A stretch of 58,132 bases of DNA from a bacterium 1XD8-76 (GCA_003611955.1 RAZE01000023.1:1-58132), one strand, 5' to 3'. Shown: positions 46,330 to 56,028, counted from the stretch's first letter. A program made the numbers and translations. The notes: generated by a model not told the origin, from the sequence alone.

Positions 46330-47814
46330 CTAATCACATTGCATGCCAGATGAAGAATGATAGGTTGACAGCATTCCCTGCCTCTGTAACTCCAGCTTCG
46401 ATCCCCACACGCTGACGCATATCAGTGTTGCAATATAAATACCCAGTACTATTTTCCCACTCTTTTGTCCCGGCTTACCGCACCCATCCCATTCTTTCCA
46501 ATAAATCTCCAGATTCCGCAGGCACACGATCAATATCGCCACAGAACAGTACAGCGACGTGCGCTCTCCGGAGGCGTAGATCGTGGGACTGAGACCCATC
46601 ATGACGCGGGTGAAAAGACCGCTCCCCAGAATGACGGATTGCAGCAGTGTCTCAAAGCTCCTCCCGTGCAGAAACCCGATCGTCAGTCCCACGCACAGAA
46701 ACAATCCCAGATAGACTCCCGCCTGCAGGAGTACCATTCCCCACGGATAGGAGATCCAGCCCAGATACTCGAAAGTCCCCGCCCCGGTGGGCAGACAGCG
46801 GTTTCTCCCAAAGAGCCCTAGGATATGTCCGCCCCGCGGAAATCCGTCCCCCGCAATTTTTGCATTGGCAAACTGTCCGATCCCCCAGTAAAAAGCGAGC
46901 GGGATAAAAGCTGTGACAGCCATCCCGGAAAATTCCGCTTCCCCCCTCCTCCTCCATATACCTGCAAGCAGGATGCCCATGAGCAGCGCGAACAGATAGT
47001 TCGTCCGTTCGCTGCCGCCCGCCGATACATAATAATTTGCACTGTCAAGAAAACCCATCAATAATTTTTTAGGCAGTCCCAGGTCGTCATATCCGGGAAA
47101 CCACTGGTTCACTTCCACCGTAAACCGAAGCGCATTTCCCGGTGCCGTCAAAATAAACAGGACGGACGCCGCGATAACAAAGAGCAGTATAAAATAAAAG
47201 GCGGGGAACCTTTTCTTTCTCCAAATCAGATACCCGCCAAACAACAGATAAACTCCCAGAAGCAGCGCCGCTCCCTGTTCCGCATTGGCCGCAAAAACCG
47301 CACAGACCGGGCAGACCGGATATTCCCATGCGGGACACCGCTCCCCTCGGATCCAGTGCTTTAGCGGACGCATCGCCACAAGCCCAAACGTCAGAGGCCA
47401 CAGATAATTGAGTGTGGTGGCGATCCAGCCCGCATCGTTCAATGTGAGCACCGGCAGACACCCGAGCAGACAAAGAAAGAAAATCTGAGACCGTATCTTT
47501 GTTCCATTACATTCCATTCCAAACAGATCCGCCACGATCCAGACAAGGAGCGACAGTACCAGACTGTCCAAAACCTTCCACACCATATCCGAGGTTGATG
47601 CCAGCAACTTTGCCCCCGCCTCGATAAGCACTCTGGAGGTCCATGTCTGATATCTGACCCTCAGAAAATCCCACAGAGAAATCTCCCCTCCTGCAAAGGC
47701 CCTGTCATCTCCCCAGCCCGTCCGCAGAAATGTATGCAGCAACAATAAGATACCGAAGGTAATTCCTGTCGCCAGGTATTGTTTAGCCATCCTTTTCCAC
47801 GCCCTATTCTGCAT
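46330..47814 (-). CDS. DUF6056-like polytopic membrane protein (494 aa)
   Basis: About ten to twelve membrane helices are visible (YLATGITFGILLLLHTFL, VLDSLVLSLLVWIVADLF, AFYFILLFVIAASVLFIL, VLLQAGVYLGLFLCVGLTIG and others). An extracytoplasmic loop after helix 1 contains WGDD and a WTSRVLIE segment, as in GT-C-fold glycosyltransferase-like proteins of the DUF6056 family. A function in cell-surface glycan transfer is possible. The 3' end lies beside the FadR gene but no co-regulation is visible. Confidence 0.7.
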   Translation of the reverse strand: MQNRAWKRMAKQYLATGITFGILLLLHTFLRTGWGDDRAFAGGEISLWDFLRVRYQTWTSRVLIEAGAKLLASTSDMVWKVLDSLVLSLLVWIVADLFGMECNGTKIRSQIFFLCLLGCLPVLTLNDAGWIATTLNYLWPLTFGLVAMRPLKHWIRGERCPAWEYPVCPVCAVFAANAEQGAALLLGVYLLFGGYLIWRKKRFPAFYFILLFVIAASVLFILTAPGNALRFTVEVNQWFPGYDDLGLPKKLLMGFLDSANYYVSAGGSERTNYLFALLMGILLAGIWRRRGEAEFSGMAVTAFIPLAFYWGIGQFANAKIAGDGFPRGGHILGLFGRNRCLPTGAGTFEYLGWISYPWGMVLLQAGVYLGLFLCVGLTIGFLHGRSFETLLQSVILGSGLFTRVMMGLSPTIYASGERTSLYCSVAILIVCLRNLEIYWKEWDGCGKPGQKSGKIVLGIYIATLICVSVWGSKLELQRQGMLSTYHSSSGMQCD

Positions 47815-47930
47815 ATCCTATTCTTTTAACCTCCCCTGTCAGACAACGCTTCGCCATTATCTACTACACTGCCCCATTTTCCATAATTCATTCTCCACAT
47901 GCCGTAATTCCTTTTCGGCCCGAAAAAGAA

Positions 47931-47959
47931 TTGACAGAATTTCCGCGCAAGATTACAGT
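47931..47959 (+). promoter_or_regulatory. Promoter of the aldo/keto reductase gene
   Basis: TTGACA (47,931-47,936) and TACAGT (47,954-47,959) are 17 bases apart and lie 33 bases before the start codon. Confidence 0.65.
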
Positions 47960-47991
47960 AGTACTATCAGATCATTTTAAGCGAGGTGCCT

Positions 47992-49173
47992 ATGCAATAC
48001 CGAAAAAACAAAACCGGTGAGGATATCTCTCTCCTGGGCTACGGCTGTATGCGTTTTACGAGAAAAAACGGCGGGATCGACATCGACAAAGCGGAAAAAG
48101 AGGTGCGGATCGCCCTGGAGGGCGGCGTAAACTACTTTGACACCGCCTATGTCTACCCGGGAAACGAGGCCGCTGTGGGCGAAATAATACAGCGCATCGG
48201 CTGCCGGGATCAGATACAGATCGCCACCAAACTCCCGCACTACCTGATCAAATCGATGGACGGCATCGAAAAGATGTTTGAAGAACAGCTCAGACGGCTT
48301 CGCACCGACCATATCGACTACTATCTGATGCATATGCTGACCGATGTGGAGACCTGGGATAAACTGAAAAAACTGGGAATAGAAAAGTGGATAGCGGACA
48401 AGAAAAAAGCCGGGAAGATCCGTCATATCGGCTTCTCCTACCATGGACATACCGATATGTTCTGCCGGCTGATCGACGTCTACGACTGGGATTTTACCCA
48501 GATACAATATAATTATATGGATGAACACTCCCAGGCGGGAAGACGCGGCCTGCACTGTGCCGCCGGGAAAGGGATCCCGGTGATCATTATGGAAGGACTC
48601 CGCGGCGGAAAGCTGGTGGACCTTCTGCCGGAGAGCGCAAAAAAACTGATCGCGGAACATGAGCCAAAGCGCAGCGCGGCGGAATGGGCGTTCCGGTGGC
48701 TCTACGATCAGCCCGAGGTGACCTGCGTTTTATCCGGTATGAATTCGGAGGAGATGGTGAGAGAAAACCTGCGGATCGCGGAGGAGACAAAAGCGGAATC
48801 TTTTACGGAGGAAGATTTCGCCCTGATAGAGGCGATAAAAAAAGAAATACAAAAGACCATAAAAGTCGGATGTACAGGCTGCGGCTACTGTATGCCCTGC
48901 CCCCAGGGCGTGGACATCCCGGAGACCTTCCGCTGCTATAACAATTACTACGCGGAGGGAAAAAGCGCCGCCAAAAGGGAATACATGCAGTGTACGATCT
49001 TCCGGAAACAGCACAGCAACGCTTCCAACTGTATCCGCTGCGGAAAATGTGAGACGCATTGTCCGCAGCAGATCGCCATACGCGATGAGTTGAAAGAAGC
49101 GGCCTCCAGACTGGAGGATGCGAAGTTCTCCATAGCCAGAAAGGCCATACGCCTCCTGAAACTGTGGGGATAG
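47992..49173 (+). CDS. Aldo/keto reductase with C-terminal 4Fe-4S ferredoxin domain (393 aa)
   Basis: The start at 47,992 follows GAGGTG; a GTG two codons earlier lies inside that site. The AKR barrel (residues 1-265) has Asp-Tyr of FDTAYVYPGNE, Lys in IATKLPH and His of YYLMHML. The C-terminus holds one CxxCxxC-type cluster (VGCTGCGYCMPCPQGVDIP) and a second (CIRCGKCETHCPQQI), so two 4Fe-4S clusters are likely. Such enzymes of Clostridia take electrons from ferredoxin instead of only NADPH. The substrate is unknown. Confidence 0.93.
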   Translation: MQYRKNKTGEDISLLGYGCMRFTRKNGGIDIDKAEKEVRIALEGGVNYFDTAYVYPGNEAAVGEIIQRIGCRDQIQIATKLPHYLIKSMDGIEKMFEEQLRRLRTDHIDYYLMHMLTDVETWDKLKKLGIEKWIADKKKAGKIRHIGFSYHGHTDMFCRLIDVYDWDFTQIQYNYMDEHSQAGRRGLHCAAGKGIPVIIMEGLRGGKLVDLLPESAKKLIAEHEPKRSAAEWAFRWLYDQPEVTCVLSGMNSEEMVRENLRIAEETKAESFTEEDFALIEAIKKEIQKTIKVGCTGCGYCMPCPQGVDIPETFRCYNNYYAEGKSAAKREYMQCTIFRKQHSNASNCIRCGKCETHCPQQIAIRDELKEAASRLEDAKFSIARKAIRLLKLWG

Positions 49174-49177
49174 TCCG

Positions 49178-50122
49178 CTAATCCTGGTTATGCTTCTCTT
49201 CGTCCTGTAAAAGCACGCTGTTATTATTCACTTCCAGCCCCCGTATCCTGCGCAGGAAACTGGAGATCCTGCTGTAACCGTAGGACTTCAGTTCAAAATT
49301 CGGGTGCCGCTTTCCGATCTCGTCGTTGATAATGGAAAGATTCTCAATGCTGCCGCCGTTTTCCCGGATCATCTCCTTGATCTCCGTCTCCAGGCTGGTC
49401 TGGGAAACCTTCTCCTGCTCTTTAATGTAGGTCTTTTTCTTCTCCCGCACCACCTGGTACTGCGGCAGTTCTTCCTTCACGAAAACGCTGAGCTTCGCGT
49501 ATCCGTAGTTACGCACATCGAAATCCGTGTATCTCTCGCTGATACGCTGTCCCACATAGCCGAGATCCAAAGCCTTTCCGCCGTTTTCCGAAAACAACGC
49601 CGCAATGGATTTCTTTACCGCTTCTATGCTGGTCACATTCTCCAGTTCGCTGTGGTCAAACCCATTCTGTTCATTTTTATCGTCTATCAGATTCAAGTAG
49701 ACAAATTTGTTGCAGGAGCGTGTCAGCGCCGCCGGCGTCTTGGACTCCCCCATCCCCAGCACATACTTTTTCTCTTCTCTGAGCCGCATGGCAAGCCTTG
49801 TGAAGTCACTGTCGCTGGTCACCAGACAAAATCCGTCCACCTTGTCTTTGTACAGAAGATCCATGGCGTCGATGACCATAGCCATATCCGTCGCGTTTTT
49901 TCCGGATGTATAGGCGAACTGCTGGATCGGTGTGATGGAGTACTCGAGCAGTATTCCCTCCGACCAGCCATTTCCCTTGGACCAGTTTCCATATATCCGC
50001 CGGCATGGAGCCAAACCGTATTTTTCCAGTTCATCAAATATAGTGGACGCATATTTTGAGCTGATATTATCCGAGTCTATCAGTACCGCAAATTCCAGTT
50101 TATTTTGATTCAATTCCTCCAT
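49178..50122 (-). CDS. NYN-domain protein with two LOTUS/OST-HTH domains (314 aa)
   Basis: The start at 50,122 follows GAGGG; an open frame 20 codons longer has no site. The NYN (PIN-like) domain (residues 8-140) keeps the acidic residues: AVLIDSDNIS, GKNATDMAMVIDAMDLL and FCLVTSDSDFT. Two LOTUS/OST-HTH modules follow (about 165-235, YTDFDVRNYGYAKLSVF; and 255-310, HPNFELKSYGYSRISSF), which bind RNA or G-quadruplex. It is likely a structure-guided RNase. It converges on the AKR gene with only four bases between them. Confidence 0.88.
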   Translation of the reverse strand: MEELNQNKLEFAVLIDSDNISSKYASTIFDELEKYGLAPCRRIYGNWSKGNGWSEGILLEYSITPIQQFAYTSGKNATDMAMVIDAMDLLYKDKVDGFCLVTSDSDFTRLAMRLREEKKYVLGMGESKTPAALTRSCNKFVYLNLIDDKNEQNGFDHSELENVTSIEAVKKSIAALFSENGGKALDLGYVGQRISERYTDFDVRNYGYAKLSVFVKEELPQYQVVREKKKTYIKEQEKVSQTSLETEIKEMIRENGGSIENLSIINDEIGKRHPNFELKSYGYSRISSFLRRIRGLEVNNNSVLLQDEEKHNQD

Positions 50123-50265
50123 ACAGATCCCTCTTTCCTTTTGTGTTCTTTGTATTATATCAACTTTAATTTCCTTATGCAAGGAATTTACAAACAGACT
50201 GGAAAATCCGGTTCTTTTATGGTATGATTTGTTTTGTTGTAAAGTCTTAGAAGACGAGGAATGTT

Positions 50266-51378
50266 ATGTCAACTCATTTTCCGAAAAAACAGGAAGACAA
50301 ATCATATAGGCAATGGACCTTTCGCACTCTGCTGCTTACTGTCTCTGCCTTTCTCATAACAGCTGCCGTGACAGTCTACAGAGATCCCTTTTTTCACTAT
50401 CACGCTCCACTGCCGCAGTATAACTACCCTCAGAAAGTGTACCCCGACAGCAATGAGCGCTATTGCAATGACGGTATTTCCAGGCATTTTTCTTATGAAA
50501 GCATCATCACCGGCACTTCCATGTCGGAAAATTTCAAGGCCTCCGAAGCCGATGAAATATTCGATTCCGAATTTATCAAGGTTCCGTACGCGGGTGCGAC
50601 CTACAAGGAGATTAGCGACAATCTGAGACGGGCCTACCAGGCCGACAAAGAGATCCGCTATATTATCTGGGGACTGGATTACAACACTCTCATCTCCCAC
50701 AAGGATGCCTGCAATGAGGATTTTCCCTACCCCTATCATCTGTATAACGACAACCCTTTTGACGACATCCGCTACGTGCTGAATAAATCCGTTTTGCTCG
50801 GGGAAACCCTGCAGGTCACAAGAGCGGAAAACGGGGTCGGCAGCGCGGTCGATTTCGATACTTACGGTAGCTGGAGCGTCTATCACGGCGAGGAGTTCGG
50901 CGCCTGGCATGTGCTCACCACCTATGGGCTGAAGGAAACGCCGGAAAAACCGCAGCCCCTGACCGGGGAACAGCGCCGGATCCTGCTCGACAATCTCCGC
51001 CAGAACGTTTCCGCTCTCGCCGCGGAACATCCCGAGACCACTTTCTACCTTTTTATCCCTCCCTACAGCGTCTGCTACTGGGACATCTTAAATAATGAGG
51101 GGACAATGGACCAGCATATCGAGGCGGAACAGCTTGCGATCGAAGAACTTTTACAGTTTTCCAATATCAAACTGTACTCTTTCTCCGACAATTTTGAACT
51201 CACCTGCGATCTGGACAACTACAAAGACTATATGCACTACGGCGAATGGGTCAATTCTCAGATTCTGAAGTGGATGGAAAAGGAAGAATATCTGTTGACG
51301 CGGGATAACTATATGGATTACCTCGAAAGAATACGGAAATTTTATCATTCCTATGACTATGCTTCCCTGCACGAATAG
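50266..51378 (+). CDS. AlgX/DltD-like membrane-anchored SGNH-type protein (370 aa)
   Basis: An N-terminal membrane anchor (RTLLLTVSAFLITAAVTVYR) leads to an outside domain with TGTSMSENFK (likely Ser of the SGNH block), YIIWGLDYNTL and YMHYGEWVNSQI (probable Asp/His). It starts 14 bases before the MBOAT gene, and such pairs move acyl groups across the membrane and attach them to polysaccharide or teichoic acid. A TATGAT -10 box stands at 50,223. Part of the membrane-side acylation of a surface glycan. Confidence 0.82.
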   Translation: MSTHFPKKQEDKSYRQWTFRTLLLTVSAFLITAAVTVYRDPFFHYHAPLPQYNYPQKVYPDSNERYCNDGISRHFSYESIITGTSMSENFKASEADEIFDSEFIKVPYAGATYKEISDNLRRAYQADKEIRYIIWGLDYNTLISHKDACNEDFPYPYHLYNDNPFDDIRYVLNKSVLLGETLQVTRAENGVGSAVDFDTYGSWSVYHGEEFGAWHVLTTYGLKETPEKPQPLTGEQRRILLDNLRQNVSALAAEHPETTFYLFIPPYSVCYWDILNNEGTMDQHIEAEQLAIEELLQFSNIKLYSFSDNFELTCDLDNYKDYMHYGEWVNSQILKWMEKEEYLLTRDNYMDYLERIRKFYHSYDYASLHE

Positions 51379-51392
51379 GCGAAAGGATTTTT

Positions 51393-52856
51393 ATGTTATT
51401 TAACTCTTATTACTTCATTTTTTTATTTCTCCCCGCAGCGTTGAGCGGATACTATTTTCTAAATTATGTAAACCGATACAGGGCGGCGAATATCTTTCTG
51501 ACCGGCATGTCCCTCTGGTTTTACGGCTATTTTAATGCATCCTATCTGCTGATTATCTGCGGCAGCATCGTGGCAAATTTCCTGTTTGCCAAAGCCATGG
51601 TATCCTTTTCTGCAAAACCGTCTCTCCGGAAAGCGGTCCTGGTTTTCGGCATCTGCGCAAATGTCGCCGTGATCTTTTATTTTAAATATTTCAATTTCTT
51701 TCTGGAGAATATAAACGCTCTGTTCCATCGATCTTTCGAACTAAAAAATATTTTGCTGCCGCTTGGCATCAGTTTTTTTACCTTTCAGCAGCTCTCCTAT
51801 CTCGTGGACTCCTATCGGGGCCAGACAGAAGGATACTCCTTCGATGAATACGCGCTGTTTGTCTCCTTTTTCCCGCAGCTTATCGCGGGTCCCATCGTGC
51901 TGCACAGCGAGACGATCCCGCAATTCCGTGAAGTCTCAAACCGCCGTATCCTCTACCAAAATTTTTCCAGGGGTATGTATATCTTTGCTCTGGGGCTGTT
52001 TAAGAAAGTCATTATCGCGGACACTTTCGGAAAACCTGTGGACTACGGTTTCCTGATCGCTTTCAACCTGAACACTCTGGAGGCCCTTTTAGTCTCCCTC
52101 TGTTACACCTTCCAGCTTTTCTTTGACTTCAGCGGTTACTGCGATATGGCGATCGGGATCAGTGCCATGTTCAATATCGATCTCCCCGGGAATTTTCGCT
52201 CCCCCTACAGGGCTGCGTCCATCACAGAGTTCTGGGACAGGTGGCACATGTCCCTCACCCGATTTCTGAAAACCTATATCTATATCCCTCTCGGGGGGAA
52301 CCGCAGGGGAAGGTTCAGAACTTATGTAAACATAATGATCGTCTACCTCGTCAGCGGGATCTGGCACGGCGCCAACTGGACTTTTGTCCTGTGGGGCGTA
52401 CTGCACGGTCTGCTCAGCTGTTTGAACCGCCTGTTTCAGAAACAATGGTCAAAATTATGTAAACCAATACGCTGGGCCGCCACCTTCGCCGCCGTAGATT
52501 TCCTCTGGATTCTTTTTCGGGCGGACAGCATCGAAACCGCCATAACGTTTTTAAGGCAAATCTTCCATTTCACCGGTTTCTCCATTCGCGAAGAACTGGC
52601 CGGATGTTTTCGTCTGGAAGAATTTGCCTTTCTGGAAGAAAAAATCCCTGTTTTGCAGTATCTGGCATCCCACGTTACCGCTTTCTATCTGTGGCTTTTT
52701 CTCCTTGCCGCTTTTGTCGTCATACTGTTTTTCAAAAACAGCAAAGAACTTGTATTCAAACCCACTCTCAGAAGAACGATCGTCACAGTTGTCTGTATGC
52801 TGTGGTCTGTCCTGTCGCTGTCAGGGATTTCCGCATTTCTCTATTTCAATTTTTAG
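51393..52856 (+). CDS. MBOAT O-acyltransferase, AlgI/DltB-like (487 aa)
   Basis: Around eleven membrane helices. MBOAT landmarks are the SFFTFQQLSYLVDSYRGQTE segment, LFVSFFPQLIAGPI, FRSPYRAASITEFWDRWHMSL and the catalytic His in GIWHGANWTFVLWG. It transfers an acetyl or similar group from a cytoplasmic donor across the membrane to the partner protein. Its GAAAGGA site and close spacing support co-transcription with the AlgX/DltD-like gene. Confidence 0.95.
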   Translation: MLFNSYYFIFLFLPAALSGYYFLNYVNRYRAANIFLTGMSLWFYGYFNASYLLIICGSIVANFLFAKAMVSFSAKPSLRKAVLVFGICANVAVIFYFKYFNFFLENINALFHRSFELKNILLPLGISFFTFQQLSYLVDSYRGQTEGYSFDEYALFVSFFPQLIAGPIVLHSETIPQFREVSNRRILYQNFSRGMYIFALGLFKKVIIADTFGKPVDYGFLIAFNLNTLEALLVSLCYTFQLFFDFSGYCDMAIGISAMFNIDLPGNFRSPYRAASITEFWDRWHMSLTRFLKTYIYIPLGGNRRGRFRTYVNIMIVYLVSGIWHGANWTFVLWGVLHGLLSCLNRLFQKQWSKLCKPIRWAATFAAVDFLWILFRADSIETAITFLRQIFHFTGFSIREELAGCFRLEEFAFLEEKIPVLQYLASHVTAFYLWLFLLAAFVVILFFKNSKELVFKPTLRRTIVTVVCMLWSVLSLSGISAFLYFNF

Positions 52857-52860
52857 CGTT

Positions 52861-53523
52861 TTATCGCTTTGCGTCATAACTCCTTATCAGTGAATCGACG
52901 CTGTTCCCCGCGGCATTATACTGGCTGGAAGCGCTCTTCAAATTTGCCTCCGCGCTGTCCGCCACTTTGCCGGCGATCATATTCAACTTGGAAGACAATG
53001 TTCCGTCCGCGCCGAAAATGCTCTCCAATTGATCGGCATCCACTGTTTTCAACTTATCTTTGTCCAGCTTCATTTTGCCGTTTTTGTCGATCGAAACACC
53101 AGCAAAGCTCAGTAGCTCCTTATTTTCCGCCACTGCCTCCTTCAGGCTCTGATAATAAAATCTGCCCATGGTAGTCATATCCGTGCGTAGTTTATCCAAC
53201 ATACCGTTATAGCTGGCAACCATTTTCTCCACTTCCCCGTATAATTCGGTGAGATCGCCGCTCTCTCTCGCCTTCTCATAGATGGACTTGCCGCCGCTTT
53301 CCTTCAAACGCTCCGTGAATTGTTCCAGATTTTCCGCAGCCTCTTTCATTTTCTCATATTTGCCTTTGGACAGAGCCTTCGCCGTGGAGTAGTGACTATC
53401 CCCCAGCGAATTTGCCAGAGAGTTTGACTCATTTCCGTTTAAATAATTCACCAGGGAGTTCCCCGTCAGAGACATTCCAGCCTCCAGCGATGCGTTGCCT
53501 GTCATAGTTGATGTAATTCTCAT
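52861..53523 (-). CDS. FliD-like or flagellar-accessory small protein (220 aa)
   Basis: The N-terminus reads MRITSTMTGNASLEAGMSLT. The C-terminal half has SFAGVSIDKNGKMKLDKDKL and VDADQLESIFGADGTLSSKL, which resembles the C-terminal region of FliD caps (aGi.fd.dG.l.lD). A helical segment in the middle (KYEKMKEAAENLEQFTERLK) fits a coiled coil. Its start lies 95 bases inside the preceding gene, with GGAGATCAGC before the ATG. A secreted or flagellar cap-like role is possible but unproven. Confidence 0.65.
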   Translation of the reverse strand: MRITSTMTGNASLEAGMSLTGNSLVNYLNGNESNSLANSLGDSHYSTAKALSKGKYEKMKEAAENLEQFTERLKESGGKSIYEKARESGDLTELYGEVEKMVASYNGMLDKLRTDMTTMGRFYYQSLKEAVAENKELLSFAGVSIDKNGKMKLDKDKLKTVDADQLESIFGADGTLSSKLNMIAGKVADSAEANLKSASSQYNAAGNSVDSLIRSYDAKR

Positions 53524-54229
53524 GCTGATCTCCTTTTTTCGTTTTACTGTCTATTCCGGAACGATCCCTGGCAGAGTCGTCCCCAACAAGGGACGCCGGG
53601 AAGTCTTCCTCTTCCTCCGCCACAACTTCGCCCTGAATCCCCGCCTCAACGGCGAGTTCCTCCAGACTCTTTACGTCATGTCCCGTATCTTCCCCGGCAA
53701 ACAGCTTATCGCCGTTTACCGTCGTATCCGGTCTTTTTTCCGGCAGATCCTCTCCGTTTTCCTTGCGGATCGTCTCCTGGATCTTTTCCTGCGCGTCGTC
53801 AAAATTTTCTAACAGTTTTTCCCACTCTTCCTCCGTCAGACTCATACTGCCGATCGGGATTTTTACGCTGGTATCTCCGTTTTTCAGTTTTTTCAGAATC
53901 TCCTCCCGGTGTTCAGAGATCACCTGCAGCAGTTCCTCTCTGCTCAGCTTCCTCTCTTCCTTTGCTGTCTCCTCTATCACTTTTCCGAGCTCTCTGTGAT
54001 TCCCCGATAACCTGTCCATCACACTTTGCGGATCTTCCTCCGCCGAATGTGTCTCCTTCGTTTTCGCTCTCCCGTCCGCATCGGCGGCGCGATCGATCAC
54101 CCTCGAAAAATGTTCGGAGAATTCTCCGCCCTGCGCGCTGCGTCCGTTCCATCCCGCCGTTTCCTGCGGGATACCCGTTCTGTTCACATTTCCCCGCCGG
54201 TAATCCATACTGTTTTCCGTATTCAGCAA
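53429..54229 (-). CDS. Charged helical protein overlapping the FliD-like gene (about 266 aa)
   Basis: A TTG start at 54,229, six bases after AGGAGG, is the best choice; an ATG at 54,280 has no site. The protein is rich in Glu, Lys and Asp (KEERKLSREELLQVISEHRE, EEEWEKLLENFDDAQEKIQE) and almost all helical. Its C-terminal 31 codons lie over the start of the FliD-like gene in another frame, a large overlap of 95 bases. It may be a chaperone or assembly partner of the FliD-like protein. Confidence 0.6.
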   Translation of the reverse strand: MLNTENSMDYRRGNVNRTGIPQETAGWNGRSAQGGEFSEHFSRVIDRAADADGRAKTKETHSAEEDPQSVMDRLSGNHRELGKVIEETAKEERKLSREELLQVISEHREEILKKLKNGDTSVKIPIGSMSLTEEEWEKLLENFDDAQEKIQETIRKENGEDLPEKRPDTTVNGDKLFAGEDTGHDVKSLEELAVEAGIQGEVVAEEEEDFPASLVGDDSARDRSGIDSKTKKGDQHENYINYDRQRIAGGWNVSDGELPGELFKRK

Positions 54230-54374
54230 TGCCTGCCTCCTCTCTCTTTGCCGCCATCCATTGCCGCATATTGTAATCATACTACATATATTACATCGAC
54301 ATTTTGCCGCCCCGCCTTAACCCTGCCGCCCAGGATTTCATACCCGTTTTTTTGCGTTTCATACCTTCCCGCTC

Positions 54375-54403
54375 TTGACATTTCCTCCGCACTCCTATAA
54401 TAT
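54375..54403 (+). promoter_or_regulatory. Promoter of the sodium:solute symporter
   Basis: TTGACA (54,375-54,380) precedes TAATAT (54,398-54,403) by 17 bases; a TATAAT at 54,396 would be 15 away. It lies 65 bases before the start codon. Otherwise 54,281-54,467 holds no gene. Confidence 0.7.
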
Positions 54404-54467
54404 GTACTTTAGCACTTTAAACTGTAACGCTTTAAAGCAAACAATTGTAAATACGGAGGATATCACC

Positions 54468-56006
54468 ATGATTTTTAAAGTAACTATGCTGATCGTATTT
54501 TTCGCGGTAATGATCTTTATCGGTCTTTATTGCAGAAAAAATGCCACAGATGTAAGCGGCTTTGTCCTGGGCGGCAGAAGCGTCGGCCCCTGGCTCACCG
54601 CTTTCGCCTACGGTACTTCCTACTTTTCCGCTGTTATTTTTGTCGGTTATGCGGGACAGTTCGGCTGGAAGTACGGCATTGCTTCCACCTGGATCGGACT
54701 GGGAAATGCCATTATCGGGTCCATGCTGGCATGGGTCATTCTCGGCCGCCGTACCCGCATTATGACACAGCACTTTAATTCCGCGACCATGCCGGAATTT
54801 TTCGGCGCCCGCTTTACCAGCACACCGCTGAAAATCGGCGCGTCCATCATCGTCTTTATCTTCCTGATTCCGTATACGGCTTCCCTCTACAACGGACTGT
54901 CCCGCCTGTTCGGTATGGCATTCAACATCGACTACACGATCTGTATCGTGCTGATGGCGGTGCTGACCGGCATCTATGTCATCGCGGGCGGCTATATGGC
55001 TACGGCGATCAACGACTTTATACAGGGTATCATCATGCTCTTCGGTATCTGTGCCGTGATCGGCGCCGTTCTGAAATCCAACGGAGGCTTTATCGCGGCT
55101 GTCCACTCCCTCGCCATGGTCGAGGATGCCGCTGTCACCAGTCAGCCAGGCGCTTTTGCTTCCTTCTTCGGCCCCGACCCGTTAAATCTTCTGGGCGTTG
55201 TCATCCTGACTTCGCTGGGCACATGGGGGCTGCCCCAGATGGTACAAAAATTTTACGCCATCAAAAATGAGAACGCCATTCACAAAGGAACCGTCATCTC
55301 CACATTCTTCGCCATCGTGGTGTCCGGAGGCTGCTATTTCCTGGGCGGTTTTGGCAGGCTTTACTCCGCTGCCATCGATATAGAAGCGAACGGTTACGAT
55401 TCGGTTATTCCGGCCATGCTGGAAAACCTCTCTCCGCTCCTGATCGGACTGGTCGTTATCCTCGTCCTGTCCGCGTCCATGTCAACGCTGTCCTCTCTCG
55501 TCATGGCGTCCAGCTCCACGCTGACCATCGACGTGATCAAGGACAATATCGTGAAAAAAATGGATGAAAAGAAGCAGCTTCTCTGCATCCGCATATTGAT
55601 CGTTATCTTTATCGCCATCTCAGCGGTGATCGCCATCATCCAGTATAAGAGTGCCATAACCTTTATCGCACAGCTCATGGGAGTATCCTGGGGGGCGTTA
55701 GCCGGTTCTTTCCTGGCGCCGTTCCTCTACAGCCTGTACTGGAAAAAAATATCCAGGGCATCCGTCTGGGTCAGCTTTGTCTTCGGCTCCGGCTTTATGA
55801 CTTTAAATATGCTGGCGCGCGGCAGCTTCCCGGCGCTCTTACAGTCCCCGATCAACGCGGGCGCCTTCACCATGTTGGCGGGACTCGTGATCGTGCCGGT
55901 GGTCAGCGCTTTCACGAAAAAACCGGACGAAAAGCTGGTGGAAGAAGCTTTCGCCTCCTACAACGAGATGCACGAAGTGAAACGTTCCACCGCGCTGGAG
56001 AACTGA
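54468..56006 (+). CDS. Sodium:solute symporter, SSS family (512 aa)
   Basis: The start at 54,468 follows GGAGG; a frame 31 codons longer begins upstream in the promoter region. It has about 13 membrane helices, with the SSS signature motifs VLGGRSVGPWLTAFAYGTSY, FSAVIFVGYAGQFGWKYG and GTWGLPQMVQKFYAIKNE (helix 6-7 region). The substrate could be proline, pantothenate or a sugar. The C-terminal hydrophilic tail (KPDEKLVEEAFASYNEMHEV) is cytoplasmic. It is transcribed alone between its own promoter and terminator. Confidence 0.92.
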   Translation: MIFKVTMLIVFFAVMIFIGLYCRKNATDVSGFVLGGRSVGPWLTAFAYGTSYFSAVIFVGYAGQFGWKYGIASTWIGLGNAIIGSMLAWVILGRRTRIMTQHFNSATMPEFFGARFTSTPLKIGASIIVFIFLIPYTASLYNGLSRLFGMAFNIDYTICIVLMAVLTGIYVIAGGYMATAINDFIQGIIMLFGICAVIGAVLKSNGGFIAAVHSLAMVEDAAVTSQPGAFASFFGPDPLNLLGVVILTSLGTWGLPQMVQKFYAIKNENAIHKGTVISTFFAIVVSGGCYFLGGFGRLYSAAIDIEANGYDSVIPAMLENLSPLLIGLVVILVLSASMSTLSSLVMASSSTLTIDVIKDNIVKKMDEKKQLLCIRILIVIFIAISAVIAIIQYKSAITFIAQLMGVSWGALAGSFLAPFLYSLYWKKISRASVWVSFVFGSGFMTLNMLARGSFPALLQSPINAGAFTMLAGLVIVPVVSAFTKKPDEKLVEEAFASYNEMHEVKRSTALEN

Positions 56007-56028
56007 TATCTCCTTCATTTTACCTGTC

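Noticed and set aside
47977..48660. 227-codon - strand frame over the aldo/keto reductase
   Set aside because: Antisense to a complete Fe-S AKR gene with promoter.
54432..55106. 224-codon - strand frame over the symporter
   Set aside because: Antisense to a clear SSS gene; the Asp/His/Arg-rich text is a shadow pattern.
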